A stretch of 64,000 bases of DNA from Syntrophomonas wolfei subsp. methylbutyratica (GCF_001570625.1 NZ_BBQT01000003.1:186001-250000); one strand, 5' to 3'. Shown: positions 26,188 through 34,520, numbered from the stretch's first letter. Notes: generated by a model not told the origin, from the letters alone. Translations and numbers: made by a program.

Positions 26188-26269
26188 AACATCAGTGTTT
26201 TTGTCTCTGGACTATAATATAATAAGTTAATTAACTTTAGTTGCTATAGATTATTTTATGGGGGTTCTT

Positions 26270-27133
26270 ATGCAAAACGAATTTTACGATATTACTATAC
26301 TGGGATGTGGCCCGGCGGGCTTATCTGCAGCCATAAATGCGACCATACGAAATAAAAAAGTATTGATAATCGGGGCCGAGATATGCAGCCCGCCCTTACA
26401 CAAGGCCCAGAAAATCGATAATTACTTGGGTATTCCCGGAGTTAGAGGGGAAGAACTGCTGAATCGCTTTATGGAACATGCTCTGGACATGGGTATTGAA
26501 ATCATCAGCACTAAGGCAGAAGCCATAAATGAAGCTGAGGGAGTATATAATATACTGGTCAAGGGAGAATTGCTAAAGAGCAAGGCTATTATCATAGCCA
26601 CAGGCATCCCCTATAAACCTACACTACCCCGGGAGGAAGATATGCTAGGTCGGGGATTGGGCTACTGTGCTACCTGCGATGGTCCCATTTATCGGAGCAA
26701 GGATGTGCTGTTAATAGCACACAGCAGCGAAGCGGAAAGTGAAGCTAATTATATGGCGGAGATCTGCCGGAAGGTTTATTATTTGCCTCTCTACCAGGAA
26801 ACAATGGAACTCGACCCTAGAATAGAGACTATAAATGGAAAACCAGGGGAAATTATTGGTTCTGACTTTGTTCAAGGGTTAAAACTAAAAGATGGTAGTG
26901 AAATAAGGGTTGAAGGTTTATTTGTTTTGGGCGGAGAAACGGCCCCTGATCGCTTAATTCCTGGCCTGGAGATAAGCGATAAACACATAAAGGTTAACCG
27001 GCAACAGGAAACCAATCTTCCCGGAGTATTTGCCGCCGGGGATTGTACCGGTCCTCCCTACCAGGTGGCGAAGTCAGTAGGAGAAGGACAGGTGGCTGGC
27101 CTTAATGCCAGCAAATATGTGGGAAAGAAATAA
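26270..27133 (+). CDS. Thioredoxin-reductase-like flavoprotein lacking the NADPH motif (FFTR-like)
   Basis: A 287-residue flavoprotein of the thioredoxin reductase fold. The FAD-binding motif GCGPAGLSAA lies at the N-terminus, the redox pair is CATC (Cys133 and Cys136) and GVFAAGDCTG is the second FAD motif. The NADPH site normally reads GxGxxA with a downstream HRRxxxR. Here the segment is LLIAHSSEAESEA and YLPLYQE, so neither is kept. Clostridial ferredoxin-dependent flavin thioredoxin reductases share this loss, which suggests ferredoxin as electron donor. ATG 26270 has GGGGG seven bases upstream; ATG 26258 has no site. The thioredoxin partner is not in the window. Confidence 0.85.
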   Translation: MQNEFYDITILGCGPAGLSAAINATIRNKKVLIIGAEICSPPLHKAQKIDNYLGIPGVRGEELLNRFMEHALDMGIEIISTKAEAINEAEGVYNILVKGELLKSKAIIIATGIPYKPTLPREEDMLGRGLGYCATCDGPIYRSKDVLLIAHSSEAESEANYMAEICRKVYYLPLYQETMELDPRIETINGKPGEIIGSDFVQGLKLKDGSEIRVEGLFVLGGETAPDRLIPGLEISDKHIKVNRQQETNLPGVFAAGDCTGPPYQVAKSVGEGQVAGLNASKYVGKK

Positions 27134-27327
27134 TCAAAGTTGCGGAGATGATAAATATCGCTCACCTTCATAAAAAGAGTTTTCAGAGATGTCATAATTA
27201 TAGGAGAATTATTATATAAAAGGATACAAAGGCAAAGGTGCTCTATACTAGAATTATAGGATTAAAACAAAGTGGGCTGTTAATGGTTGACTAAAATAGA
27301 GGCTGATGCTATAATAAACTTCGTTGC

Positions 27328-27403
27328 GGAGCCGTGGTGTAGCGGTTAACATGCCGGCCTGTCACGCCGGAGATCGAGGGTTCAAATCCCTTCGGCTTCG
27401 CCA
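27328..27403 (+). tRNA. tRNA-Asp (anticodon GTC)
   Basis: Acceptor GGAGCCG pairs with CGGCTTC, and the anticodon stem CCGGC/GCCGG holds the loop CTGTCAC. The T arm has GGTTCAAATCC and the 3' GCCA is encoded. It is the first of a five-tRNA cluster. Confidence 0.95.
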
Positions 27404-27436
27404 TAATACGCTTATTTTTTCGAGGGAGATAAACCT

Positions 27437-27512
<76 letters not shown>

Positions 27513-27520
27513 TGAAAAAT

Positions 27521-27595
27521 GCGGAAGTGGCTCAGTGGTAGAGCATCGCCTTGCCAAGGCGAGGGTCGCGAGTTCGAATCTCGTCTTCCGCTCCA
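27521..27595 (+). tRNA. tRNA-Gly (anticodon GCC)
   Basis: Acceptor GCGGAAG pairs with CTTCCGC, and the anticodon stem TCGCC/GGCGA holds the loop TTGCCAA. The encoded 3' end is TCCA. Confidence 0.95.
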
Positions 27596-27700
27596 TTGAA
27601 TTCCAGGCGTTACGAAGTAACGCTTTTGTTTTGAATAGTATTTTAGTGAATTATTTGTTATAATAACATCGCATAAGCGAGGCATAGCAGTAGAGATTTT

Positions 27701-27776
27701 GGGCGGGTGGCGAAGAGGCTAACGCTGTGGTCTGCAAAATCACCATTCACCGGTTCGAATCCGGTCCCGCCCTCCA
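27701..27776 (+). tRNA. tRNA-Cys (anticodon GCA)
   Basis: Acceptor GGGCGGG pairs with CCCGCCC, and the anticodon stem GTGGT/ATCAC holds the loop CTGCAAA. The T arm has GGTTCGAATCC and the 3' TCCA is encoded. Confidence 0.94.
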
Positions 27777-27787
27777 TAATAGTAACT

Positions 27788-27818
27788 AAAGCCTTCCGTT
27801 TTTGGGGAAGGTTTTTTT
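27788..27818 (+). terminator. Terminator after the tRNA-Asp to tRNA-Cys cluster
   Basis: CCTTCC pairs with GGAAGG and is followed by seven T residues. Confidence 0.8.
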
Positions 27819-27969
27819 ATGCAAAGAATCTCTCATTTTTTCATGTTATTAGAATATAAAATTGCTAAATCGGAAAGCGAGCCAGTTACTCATTTTGCTT
27901 GCAAAAAGAAGGATGTTTTGATAAACTAATTCATGCGCTAGAGATAAATACGAAATGAGAAAACTACAT

Positions 27970-28058
27970 GCCCGGGTGGCGGAATAGGCAGACGCACGGG
28001 ACTTAAAATCCCGCGAGGTTTACCCCTCGTGCCGGTTCGACCCCGGCCTCGGGCACCA
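27970..28058 (+). tRNA. tRNA-Leu (anticodon TAA)
   Basis: A class II tRNA with a long variable arm. Acceptor GCCCGGG pairs with CTCGGGC (one G-T), the anticodon stem CGGGA/TCCCG holds the loop CTTAAAA, and the variable arm is CGAGG/CCTCG. The 3' ACCA is encoded. Confidence 0.95.
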
Positions 28059-28072
28059 TGAAATTAATAAAT

Positions 28073-28099
28073 CCATCGTCTATACGGTGGTTTTTTTTT
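28073..28099 (+). terminator. Terminator after tRNA-Leu
   Basis: CCATCGT pairs with ACGGTGG (one G-T) and is followed by nine T residues. Confidence 0.8.
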
Positions 28100-28143
28100 A
28101 TTTAAACGGGATTAATATTTGCAAGAAAAAGATAATAAAGTAC

Positions 28144-28172
28144 TTGCCATTCTTTTAAAAAATGATTATATT
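28144..28172 (+). promoter_or_regulatory. Probable sigma-A promoter for the Rrf2 gene
   Basis: TTGCCA at 28144 and TATATT at 28167 are 17 bases apart. The candidate operator at 28188 lies just past the expected transcription start. Confidence 0.5.
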
Positions 28173-28187
28173 ATAAACAATACCAAG

Positions 28188-28202
28188 AAGACAAACTTAG
28201 TC
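28188..28202 (+). promoter_or_regulatory. Candidate Rrf2 operator upstream of its own gene
   Basis: AAGACAAACTTAGTC contains the inverted pair AGAC/GTCT when the next T is included. The closely similar AAGACAAACATAATC lies upstream of hcp at 28673. Confidence 0.45.
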
Positions 28203-28219
28203 TGAAAAGGAGTTGCACC

Positions 28220-28633
28220 ATGCAGATCACACGCCAGACCGAATATGCTATTAAGATATTAATTGAACTTGCTAAATCTCCTTTTGGAGAATTGATACCC
28301 AGCAAGCTTATTGCCGAGCAACAGGATATACCCGGCATGTTTTTGCAAAAGACGGTGCAACTTTTATCACGGGCTGGATTAGTCAGTACGCAACGGGGTA
28401 TTCAAGGGGGGGTGAGACTAACAGTATCTGCAGACAAGATTACTACTGCTGATGTGATAACTGCAATCGAAGGACCTCTAGCTTTAAATCTTTGTTTATC
28501 GCCGGGTTATTCTTGTCCTAATATGGCAGATTGCCAGGTGAGACGTATTTTGGGGCGAGCCCAGGCGGCTTTGTTGCACGAATTACAGCAGGAAAGTATA
28601 GCAGATATAGTAGAAGGGAAACTGGCCAAGTGA
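28220..28633 (+). CDS. Rrf2-family FeS transcriptional regulator
   Basis: A 137-residue DNA-binding protein of the Rrf2 family, which includes IscR and NsrR. The N-terminal winged helix starts MQITRQTEYAIKILIELA, and the recognition region is QQDIPGMFLQKTVQLLSRAGLV followed by the wing RGIQGGVRL. Three cysteines (CLSPGYSCPNMADC, about residues 94-107) sit where family members bind an FeS cluster. It precedes hcp by 82 bp in the same direction, so it probably senses nitric oxide or redox state and controls hcp and itself. AAAGGAGTTGCACC is its ribosome binding region. Confidence 0.92.
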   Translation: MQITRQTEYAIKILIELAKSPFGELIPSKLIAEQQDIPGMFLQKTVQLLSRAGLVSTQRGIQGGVRLTVSADKITTADVITAIEGPLALNLCLSPGYSCPNMADCQVRRILGRAQAALLHELQQESIADIVEGKLAK

Positions 28634-28672
28634 TGGATAAGAGCCCTTAACCTGGGCGGTATTACCACAAAT

Positions 28673-28687
28673 AAGACAAACATAATC
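28673..28687 (+). promoter_or_regulatory. Candidate Rrf2 operator upstream of hcp
   Basis: AAGACAAACATAATC matches the site ahead of the Rrf2 gene at 13 of 15 positions, and ACCA precedes both at similar distance. It lies about 30 bases before the hcp start. Confidence 0.45.
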
Positions 28688-28715
28688 AACAATATCTTAT
28701 AGAGAGGGGAAATAT

Positions 28716-30347
28716 ATGATGTTTTGTAATCAGTGTGAACAGACTTCCAAGGGTGCAGGTTGTACTGTGGTAGGAGTTTGTGGCAAGAATTCTGAGGTGG
28801 CGGTTTTGCAGGATCTCCTAACATTTTCCTTGCGGCGTTTAGCTATCTACGCCAGGGCCGCTCATCAAGCCGGCTTGATTACTACGGAATTAAATTATTT
28901 CATTACTGAGACTCTCTTTAGCACTTTAACCAATGTTAATTTCGATGCCAGCGATTTTATTAGCTGGTTGGAAAAAGCGGAGAAGAAGATAGAATTATTA
29001 AAGGAGAAGCTGATGCCGCTGGGGGTTGAGGTAGTCTTGCCAGCTTCTATGGAATCATTTGTTCTGGCAAAAGAGATGCCGCAGATGTTAGAACAAGGAC
29101 AAGATCTGGCGGGCTTGGAAAAGCTGTCAGGCGATCCTGATTTGAATTCATTGCAGCAGCTTCTGCTTTATGGAGTTAGGGGAATTGCCGCTTATGCACA
29201 CCATGCAGCTATTTTGGGACAGGAAGACCAGTCTGTTTATGATTTCATCTACGAAGCTCTGGCTGATTTGGGAAGCGAAAAGGATATGAACGAATGGTTA
29301 ACCTTGCTTATGAAATGTGGTGAAATTAACCTGCGGGCCATGGAACTATTAGATGCCGGTAATACCGGATCATTCGGGCATCCTGCCCCTACTCCGGTGG
29401 CTCTGGGGACGAAAGCTGGAAAATGCATTCTGGTCTCCGGGCATGATCTAAGAGATCTCAAAATCCTGCTGGAGCAGACTGATGGCAAGGGAATAAATAT
29501 TTATACCCATGGTGAAATGCTGCCGGCTCATGGTTATCCGGAACTTAAAAAGTATAAACACCTGGTCGGTCATTATGGTACAGCCTGGCAAAATCAGAAG
29601 AAGGAATTTGCTGCTTTTCCGGGGGTTATATTGATGACAACCAACTGCATTCAGGAACCCCAGATAGCTTATGCCCAAAATATCTTTACTACCGGGCCGG
29701 TAGGCTGGCCGGGAGTTGCTCATGTGGAAAATAAGGATTTTAGTGTAGTAATAAATAGAGCCTTGGAATTGCCAGGTTTTGAATATGATAGTGATAAGGG
29801 CATGGTTTTGGCCGGATTTGCCCACTCAGCCGTGCTGGGAGTAGCCGGAGCTATTGTTGAAGCTGTGAAGAATGGAGCGATTAAACATTTCCTGCTGGTA
29901 GGCGGTTGTGATGGTGCCAGGGTTGGAAGAAGCTATTATAGCGAACTGGTGGATAAGGCTCCCAACGATACAATTATTCTCACCCTGGGTTGTGGAAAAT
30001 TCCGTTTCTTCGACTATCAGTTGGGTGATATTCAGGGTATCCCTCGTTTAATCGACCTGGGCCAGTGTAATGACGCTTACTCAGCGGTGCAAATAGCCGT
30101 TGCTTTGGCGAAGGCCTTTGATTGTGAAGTCAATGACCTGCCCTTGTCCCTGGTTCTGTCCTGGTATGAACAAAAGGCGGTATCCATTCTCCTCAGCCTT
30201 CTCTATCTGGGAATCAAGAATATTCGCCTGGGGCCATCTCTTCCGGCTTTTGTATCCCCTGGAGTATTGCAATTTCTGGTAGATAACTTCGGTATTAAAC
30301 CCATTAGCTCGGCAGAAGAAGATCTTCGGGCCATACTGGCTGGATAA
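28716..30347 (+). CDS. hcp: Hydroxylamine reductase / hybrid cluster protein Hcp
   Basis: A 543-residue cytoplasmic metalloprotein with a cubane FeS cluster and a hybrid Fe-S-O cluster. The N-terminal cysteine motif CNQCEQTSKGAGCTVVGVCG binds the first cluster. Residues of the hybrid cluster appear in HGEMLPAHGYPEL, MTTNCIQEP, GGCDGAR and LTLGCGKFRF. Hcp reduces hydroxylamine in vitro and is considered a nitric oxide reductase in vivo. GAGAGGGGAAAT lies before the ATG, which has a second Met codon after it. An Rrf2 regulator precedes it and a CGGC protein follows. Confidence 0.97.
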   Translation: MMFCNQCEQTSKGAGCTVVGVCGKNSEVAVLQDLLTFSLRRLAIYARAAHQAGLITTELNYFITETLFSTLTNVNFDASDFISWLEKAEKKIELLKEKLMPLGVEVVLPASMESFVLAKEMPQMLEQGQDLAGLEKLSGDPDLNSLQQLLLYGVRGIAAYAHHAAILGQEDQSVYDFIYEALADLGSEKDMNEWLTLLMKCGEINLRAMELLDAGNTGSFGHPAPTPVALGTKAGKCILVSGHDLRDLKILLEQTDGKGINIYTHGEMLPAHGYPELKKYKHLVGHYGTAWQNQKKEFAAFPGVILMTTNCIQEPQIAYAQNIFTTGPVGWPGVAHVENKDFSVVINRALELPGFEYDSDKGMVLAGFAHSAVLGVAGAIVEAVKNGAIKHFLLVGGCDGARVGRSYYSELVDKAPNDTIILTLGCGKFRFFDYQLGDIQGIPRLIDLGQCNDAYSAVQIAVALAKAFDCEVNDLPLSLVLSWYEQKAVSILLSLLYLGIKNIRLGPSLPAFVSPGVLQFLVDNFGIKPISSAEEDLRAILAG

Positions 30348-30385
30348 TTATATTAATAGTCAACATAAAGAAGGTGAAATCAACT

Positions 30386-30904
30386 ATGAAGTGGACCAAG
30401 GAAGCTGAGCTTGAACTTAAAAAGGTACCGGTATTTGTTCGCAAAATGGCAAAAAAAGCGGTGGAGATGGATGTGGGGAATGCTGGCAGAGACCTGGTAA
30501 CAGCTGAGGATTTAAAAATTGCCCGGGAAAAGCATATAAGTTTTGCGGAAGAGCAGCCGGAACAGGATGGTCCAAAGCCCACTCGTATAGCCATTGTACG
30601 CTGTGAAACGGTTTCTGAGGTATGCCCGGGCGTAGCTTGCTTTAAAGCCTTTAAGCAGAGGCGGGCATATTTTAAGGATTACGGACCGGAAACTGAAATA
30701 ATTGGGTTTTTTACTTGTGGGGGGTGTCCGGGAAGGCGGGTATCAAGATTGGTAGAGAAATTAAAGCCTTTTAACCTGGACATACTGCATCTTTCTTCCT
30801 GTATGTTGTTGGAGAATTCTTATCCTGCTTGCCCCCACAAGGAAGAAATTAAAAAGATAGCAGAAGCTATGGGTGTCAAGGTAGTAAGCGGAACCCACCA
30901 CTAA
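30386..30904 (+). CDS. PCP_red plus CGGC-domain protein
   Basis: A 172-residue protein of unknown function. The N-terminal 50 residues (MKWTKEAELELKKVPVFVRKM onward) resemble the PCP_red helical domain found at the C-terminus of light-independent protochlorophyllide reductase. The C-terminal part is a CGGC domain, with CETVSEVCPGVAC, FFTCGGCPGRR and CMLLENSYPACPH giving eight or so cysteines suitable for metal binding. ATG 30386 follows AAGAAGGTG; the frame opens at GTG 30374. It lies 38 bp after hcp and is probably co-transcribed, which suggests a redox or metal role, by inference only. Confidence 0.8.
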   Translation: MKWTKEAELELKKVPVFVRKMAKKAVEMDVGNAGRDLVTAEDLKIAREKHISFAEEQPEQDGPKPTRIAIVRCETVSEVCPGVACFKAFKQRRAYFKDYGPETEIIGFFTCGGCPGRRVSRLVEKLKPFNLDILHLSSCMLLENSYPACPHKEEIKKIAEAMGVKVVSGTHH

Positions 30905-30979
30905 ATTAGCGCAAGGACGGGAGCGACCGAGCCAGGTCGGGTGCGATGCCCACCGGGTAGGGCCTGCCAGCCACCCGTA

Positions 30980-31083
30980 GCCAGCAAAAGCGGTTTCATC
31001 GGCGGCTACCCTGACAGCAGCTTCCGGCCCAGGGATACACGACCAAAGCAGAAGCGGCCGCAACGATTGTGAAACTGCTGTAA
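30980..31083 (+). pseudogene. Decayed fragment of an S-layer homology (SLH) domain
   Basis: From 30989 one frame reads SGFIGGYPDSSFRP, the core SLH signature. From 31030 the next frame reads QGYTTKAEAAATIVKLL and stops at TAA 31081, the usual end of an SLH domain. One base has been lost where they join. Upstream DNA (30905-30980) is GC-rich but gives no recognisable protein. It is the tail of a lost surface-protein gene. Confidence 0.75.
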
Positions 31084-31118
31084 GCTGTGAAATAGAGGCA
31101 AATTATGAAGGGGAAACA

Positions 31119-31162
31119 TGCAAAGGGATGCCTTTAATTAATAAAGCGGTATCCCTTTTGCA
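31119..31162. terminator. Large hairpin, possible bidirectional terminator
   Basis: TGCAAAAGGGAT-type arms pair: TGCAAAGGGATGCC at left and GGTATCCCTTTTGCA at right, with further TTT/AAA pairing inside. It lies between convergent genes. Confidence 0.6.
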
Positions 31163-31281
31163 TTAAACATGCTTTGAGAAAAATATTCGAATAAATAAGG
31201 AAAGGACTTTTATAATTAACGTAACAAAATATCTCACATCGAGTTTATCTTTATAAGATCTGATAGTTGTCTAATCACTCA

Positions 31282-31333
31282 AAATCCGATACTTTTTAGC
31301 GTATTCCGAATAACGCTAAAAAGTATCGGATTT
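31282..31333. repeat. Perfect 21-bp inverted repeat with 10-base loop
   Basis: The left arm (31282-31302) begins AAATCCGATACTTTTTAGCG and is exactly complementary to the right arm (31313-31333). The loop ATTCCGAATA is itself nearly palindromic. It lies 35 bp past the stop codon of the minus-strand ABC gene. It may be a terminator for that gene, but it lacks a T run and could be a small mobile palindrome. Confidence 0.8.
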
Positions 31334-31368
31334 CCGCAAAGAAGTGTGAACCCTATATTTTATAACCC

Positions 31369-32373
31369 CTATCTACTTTTGCGGTTCAAACGGAAGAAGG
31401 AAGAAATAAACCCTGAACGTCGTTCGGGCAAATCACTCACGTCGCTCTTGACCAGTCGTAACAAGATATCCTCCAAGCTGCTTTCCTGTAAACCAAAGGA
31501 CAATACTCTGGCATCATGTGCTAAAGCCTCCTGCATGATGCGAGGCCGGAGTTCCTCTTGCTTGGTGGCATTGATGTATAACCTGTCTCCACTCTCTTCA
31601 ATACGATTAACTCCAGGTATTTTATGCAAAGCTTCTGCCACCTGTTGATTCGGACCTGCCATAGATAGTTCAATATTCAGGCTATCGCTTGCGGTACTGC
31701 GCAGATGGTCAATGGTATCCATAGCCACCAAATGGCCGTGGTCGAAAATTCCCACCACATCGCAAATAGCCTCAACTTCCGGCAGGACATGAGAGGACAT
31801 CAGTACGGTTACTTCCCTCTCTTGGCGCAGCCTCAGAATTAATTCCCTCATGTTCTTCGCACCAAGCGGGTCTAAGCCCAGTGTAGGCTCGTCTAAAAAG
31901 AGAACTTGAGGGTCTGAAAGCAACGCCTGAGCCAAACCTAAACGGTGCCTCATTCCTCTTGAATAACCTCCCACCAATACGTTCTTCTTATCCATCAGCC
32001 CAACAAGTGCTAACGCGTAGTCGATACGCCGGTTTTGTTCATTAATCGGGACGTCCAGCAGACGGCATATATAGCGCAAAGTTTCCAATGTGGTCATCCG
32101 AGTGTAGAAAGCTGGGTTTTCGGCTACATATCCTATGTGAGAGCGTACCATCATAGGGTCCTTAACCACATCATACCCCGACACGATTGCAGTTCCGCTG
32201 TCGGGACTGATTAAACTGACCATCATCTTAAACGTAGTGGTCTTGCCCGCTCCGTTTAGCCCCAGCAAGCCGAAAGAACCGCCCTTCTTGACTGAAAAGC
32301 TCACATTGTCCACTGCTTTAAGGTCGCCATACCATTTCGTTAATCCTTTAGCATCAACTGCGAAGTCGTTCAT
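31369..32373 (-). CDS. ABC transporter ATP-binding protein
   Basis: A 334-residue ATPase subunit of an ABC-2-type exporter. Walker A is GLNGAGKTT (about residues 38-46), Walker B is VLFLDEPTLGLDP, and the switch histidine is in MSSHVLPE. The ABC signature is YSRGMRHR instead of LSGGQ, as in many ABC-2 exporters. A C-terminal accessory region of about 100 residues follows the ATPase core. It lies 11 bp after the permease gene, in the same direction. The substrate cannot be told from sequence; lipid, antibiotic or copper-type exporters are possible relatives. Confidence 0.9.
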   Translation of the reverse strand: MNDFAVDAKGLTKWYGDLKAVDNVSFSVKKGGSFGLLGLNGAGKTTTFKMMVSLISPDSGTAIVSGYDVVKDPMMVRSHIGYVAENPAFYTRMTTLETLRYICRLLDVPINEQNRRIDYALALVGLMDKKNVLVGGYSRGMRHRLGLAQALLSDPQVLFLDEPTLGLDPLGAKNMRELILRLRQEREVTVLMSSHVLPEVEAICDVVGIFDHGHLVAMDTIDHLRSTASDSLNIELSMAGPNQQVAEALHKIPGVNRIEESGDRLYINATKQEELRPRIMQEALAHDARVLSFGLQESSLEDILLRLVKSDVSDLPERRSGFISSFFRLNRKSR

Positions 32374-32384
32374 TGTGCCTCCTC

Positions 32385-33173
32385 CTAATTCTTAAAGGTT
32401 ACGTTCTGCCGCTCGAAAATAATACTGGCTGACAGCAGCACAACAAATGTCATGATTAGCAGCGATGCACAGGTAAGTCCGGCATCATCGGGAACGGAAA
32501 GTGCGTACTTCTGATACTTGGAGAAAACACTCAGAAAGAATTTTACTATGATCGACAGCCCGGCAAAACTGTCAATATGCAATCGCAGGCCGACTTGTCT
32601 AAGGAATTCTCCCCCGAGAGGATGGGCAGGGGCCATGAAGACTAAGGCGCAAAGTGCTGTGGTGGCTGTAGTCGGTGCAAACATTGATATCAGTATCGTA
32701 ATTGCCAGGAATAGCAAAGATACGCAGGTAATGATTGCCACAAACGTCATCCATTGGCTGAAGGAAGGCATGGGAAGATGCCAGCGGTACTGAGAAATAC
32801 CCGATAGCTGTGCCCAGAAATAAGCGGCGATTAATTCAGCAACCAGAAAGGGCACAATCATGAATACATAAGCCATGAATTTGCCCAGGAGTAAAGAACG
32901 GCGAGGTAACGGTTTGGACAGAACCAGTTCCATCGTACCCTTCTCCTTTTCGCCGACTACTGCATCCATTGCAGTAAGAATGCCGATCATGGGGCACAGA
33001 ACCGCAAACAATTCAAAGAAGGGGTCCAACACGTTCTTAGAGTTGGCCGTAGGCCCCACTTCCGTATACAGCGCCATTAGTATGGCACCAAAAATAAACA
33101 TCAGTAAAAATGCAGTTTTATAGTTTCGCATATTCTCCCGAAGTTCCCATTGCATCACCGCCAGCGTCTTCAA
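32385..33173 (-). CDS. ABC-2-type transporter permease
   Basis: A 262-residue integral membrane protein with about six hydrophobic segments. The first follows a short cytoplasmic start (MKTLAVMQWELRENMRNYK), a typical ABC-2 N-terminus. The conserved loop VVGEKEKGTMELVLSKPLPRRSLLLGKF between helices 2 and 3 marks the NatB/NosY-type subfamily. It pairs with the ATP-binding protein just downstream. Substrate is unknown. The two genes form an isolated operon on the minus strand. Confidence 0.9.
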   Translation of the reverse strand: MKTLAVMQWELRENMRNYKTAFLLMFIFGAILMALYTEVGPTANSKNVLDPFFELFAVLCPMIGILTAMDAVVGEKEKGTMELVLSKPLPRRSLLLGKFMAYVFMIVPFLVAELIAAYFWAQLSGISQYRWHLPMPSFSQWMTFVAIITCVSLLFLAITILISMFAPTTATTALCALVFMAPAHPLGGEFLRQVGLRLHIDSFAGLSIIVKFFLSVFSKYQKYALSVPDDAGLTCASLLIMTFVVLLSASIIFERQNVTFKN

Positions 33174-33585
33174 CGTTAATCATCTCCGTTTTGTAGCACA
33201 AATTATCCAGCACACTCAAGCGTGCAATACTATTGACGGTACCTTTCATATTACATTCTAGCAGTAAAGTCGGAAGTTGACTATAGTACCGCGAAGACAC
33301 AGTCCAAAACTAGCGTCTGTCAATCCGTATATTTACTAATTCTCCAGAAAACTATTTACCATAAAGTTGTATTTATAAAAAGAATACCAGTCAAGAATCG
33401 GGTTATGAATGAGATTAAAACAGGCAGGGGGCAGGATAGCTGTTGAATAACCATAAATCAAGTTAAGAAAGCGGACAGAAGCCGGCTGTATATAGTAGAA
33501 TAAGCTTAATGGGAGAAATATCGGTATTTACAGAGAATGAAGAAAGAAGGCGTGAATGGGAGAAAAAATGAAGGGGGATTATTTG
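33174..33585. other. Divergent intergenic region
   Basis: About 410 bases between the ABC operon and the MBL gene. TTAATGGGAGAAATATC and other A/T-rich stretches occur, but I saw no clear paired promoter boxes, repeats or small gene. Confidence 0.4.
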
Positions 33586-34467
33586 ATGAAAAAGCTTTCC
33601 GAGAACGTAATGGTATTGGGTAATGGTTATTTCAACTTCTACCTGGCAGGAAAGGAAAAAGCAGCCTTGCTGGAATGCGGGACCAGAGCCGGAGCAGCAA
33701 TATTTAAGGAGCAGTGGTCCCAACTGCAGGATAAGCCAGAGGTAAAGTACATAGTAATTTTGCATTCTCATTTCGACCATTCCTGTGGTGTGCCTATTCT
33801 AAAAGAAATCTTTCCCGAGGCTCAGGTACTGGCCAGTGCTACGGCTCAGAAACTGCTTTCCAAGGAGCGGATAGTAAAGGATTTATACCGCAATGATGCG
33901 ATAGTATCGGAATCTTATATTAAAAACGGTTTTTTAAAGGAAAAACCGGATACCTCAGAATTGGATAATATTCCGGTGGATCGTACGGTAGGTGAAGGTG
34001 ATATTGTGGGTCTGGGGCAGGGGTTGCAGCTTAAAATACTGGATGCTCCCGGTCATAGTGTTTGTTCCATTGCTGCTTATCTGGAAACGGATCAAGCTAT
34101 GTTTCTATCTGATGCCGCCGGTTATCGCAGCAGCGAAAGCGAGATTTCTCCGGTCTTTTTCCAGGGCTATGATAACTATATGAATACTCTTAATAAGCTT
34201 ATGTCCTATCCGGCTAAAATCCTGGGAGTAGCACATGGCGATATTCCGCTTGGTGATGAAGTGGATAAGTTCTACCAGCAAACAATACAAGCAGCAGAAA
34301 AAGGATTTGAGTATATCAAAAATTGCCTGAATGAAGGGGTCGGGGAAAAGGACTTGGCCGACAGGCTCTTTAAACGCTATATCAAGGGAGGACTGGCTTA
34401 TTACCCCGAAGCTATGATGCTGGGGGCCATGCAGCTTTTAATTGCTAGTGTAAAGTTGAAGATGTAA
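33586..34467 (+). CDS. MBL-fold metallo-hydrolase
   Basis: A 293-residue protein of the metallo-beta-lactamase fold. The metal motif HSHFDHS (about residues 61-67) fits HxHxDH. Further ligands are likely the His in DAPGHSVCS, the Asp in LSDAAGY and the late His in GVAHGDIPL. The substrate is unknown; glyoxalase II, lactonase or flavodiiron-like hydrolases share this fold. ATG 33586 follows AAGGGGG at good spacing, although an open frame begins at 33556. It is followed by a gene-free stretch and then the agr locus, with no sign of co-transcription. Confidence 0.85.
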   Translation: MKKLSENVMVLGNGYFNFYLAGKEKAALLECGTRAGAAIFKEQWSQLQDKPEVKYIVILHSHFDHSCGVPILKEIFPEAQVLASATAQKLLSKERIVKDLYRNDAIVSESYIKNGFLKEKPDTSELDNIPVDRTVGEGDIVGLGQGLQLKILDAPGHSVCSIAAYLETDQAMFLSDAAGYRSSESEISPVFFQGYDNYMNTLNKLMSYPAKILGVAHGDIPLGDEVDKFYQQTIQAAEKGFEYIKNCLNEGVGEKDLADRLFKRYIKGGLAYYPEAMMLGAMQLLIASVKLKM

Positions 34468-34520
34468 TATGGATTAATAGGGTATTTGAGCATGAAAAGG
34501 GTATTCTGTTAATGTGTAAA

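Noticed and set aside
33118-33300. 60-residue minus-strand frame overlapping the ABC permease start
   Set aside because: It overlaps the start of a better-supported permease, has no ribosome binding site and has no recognisable sequence.
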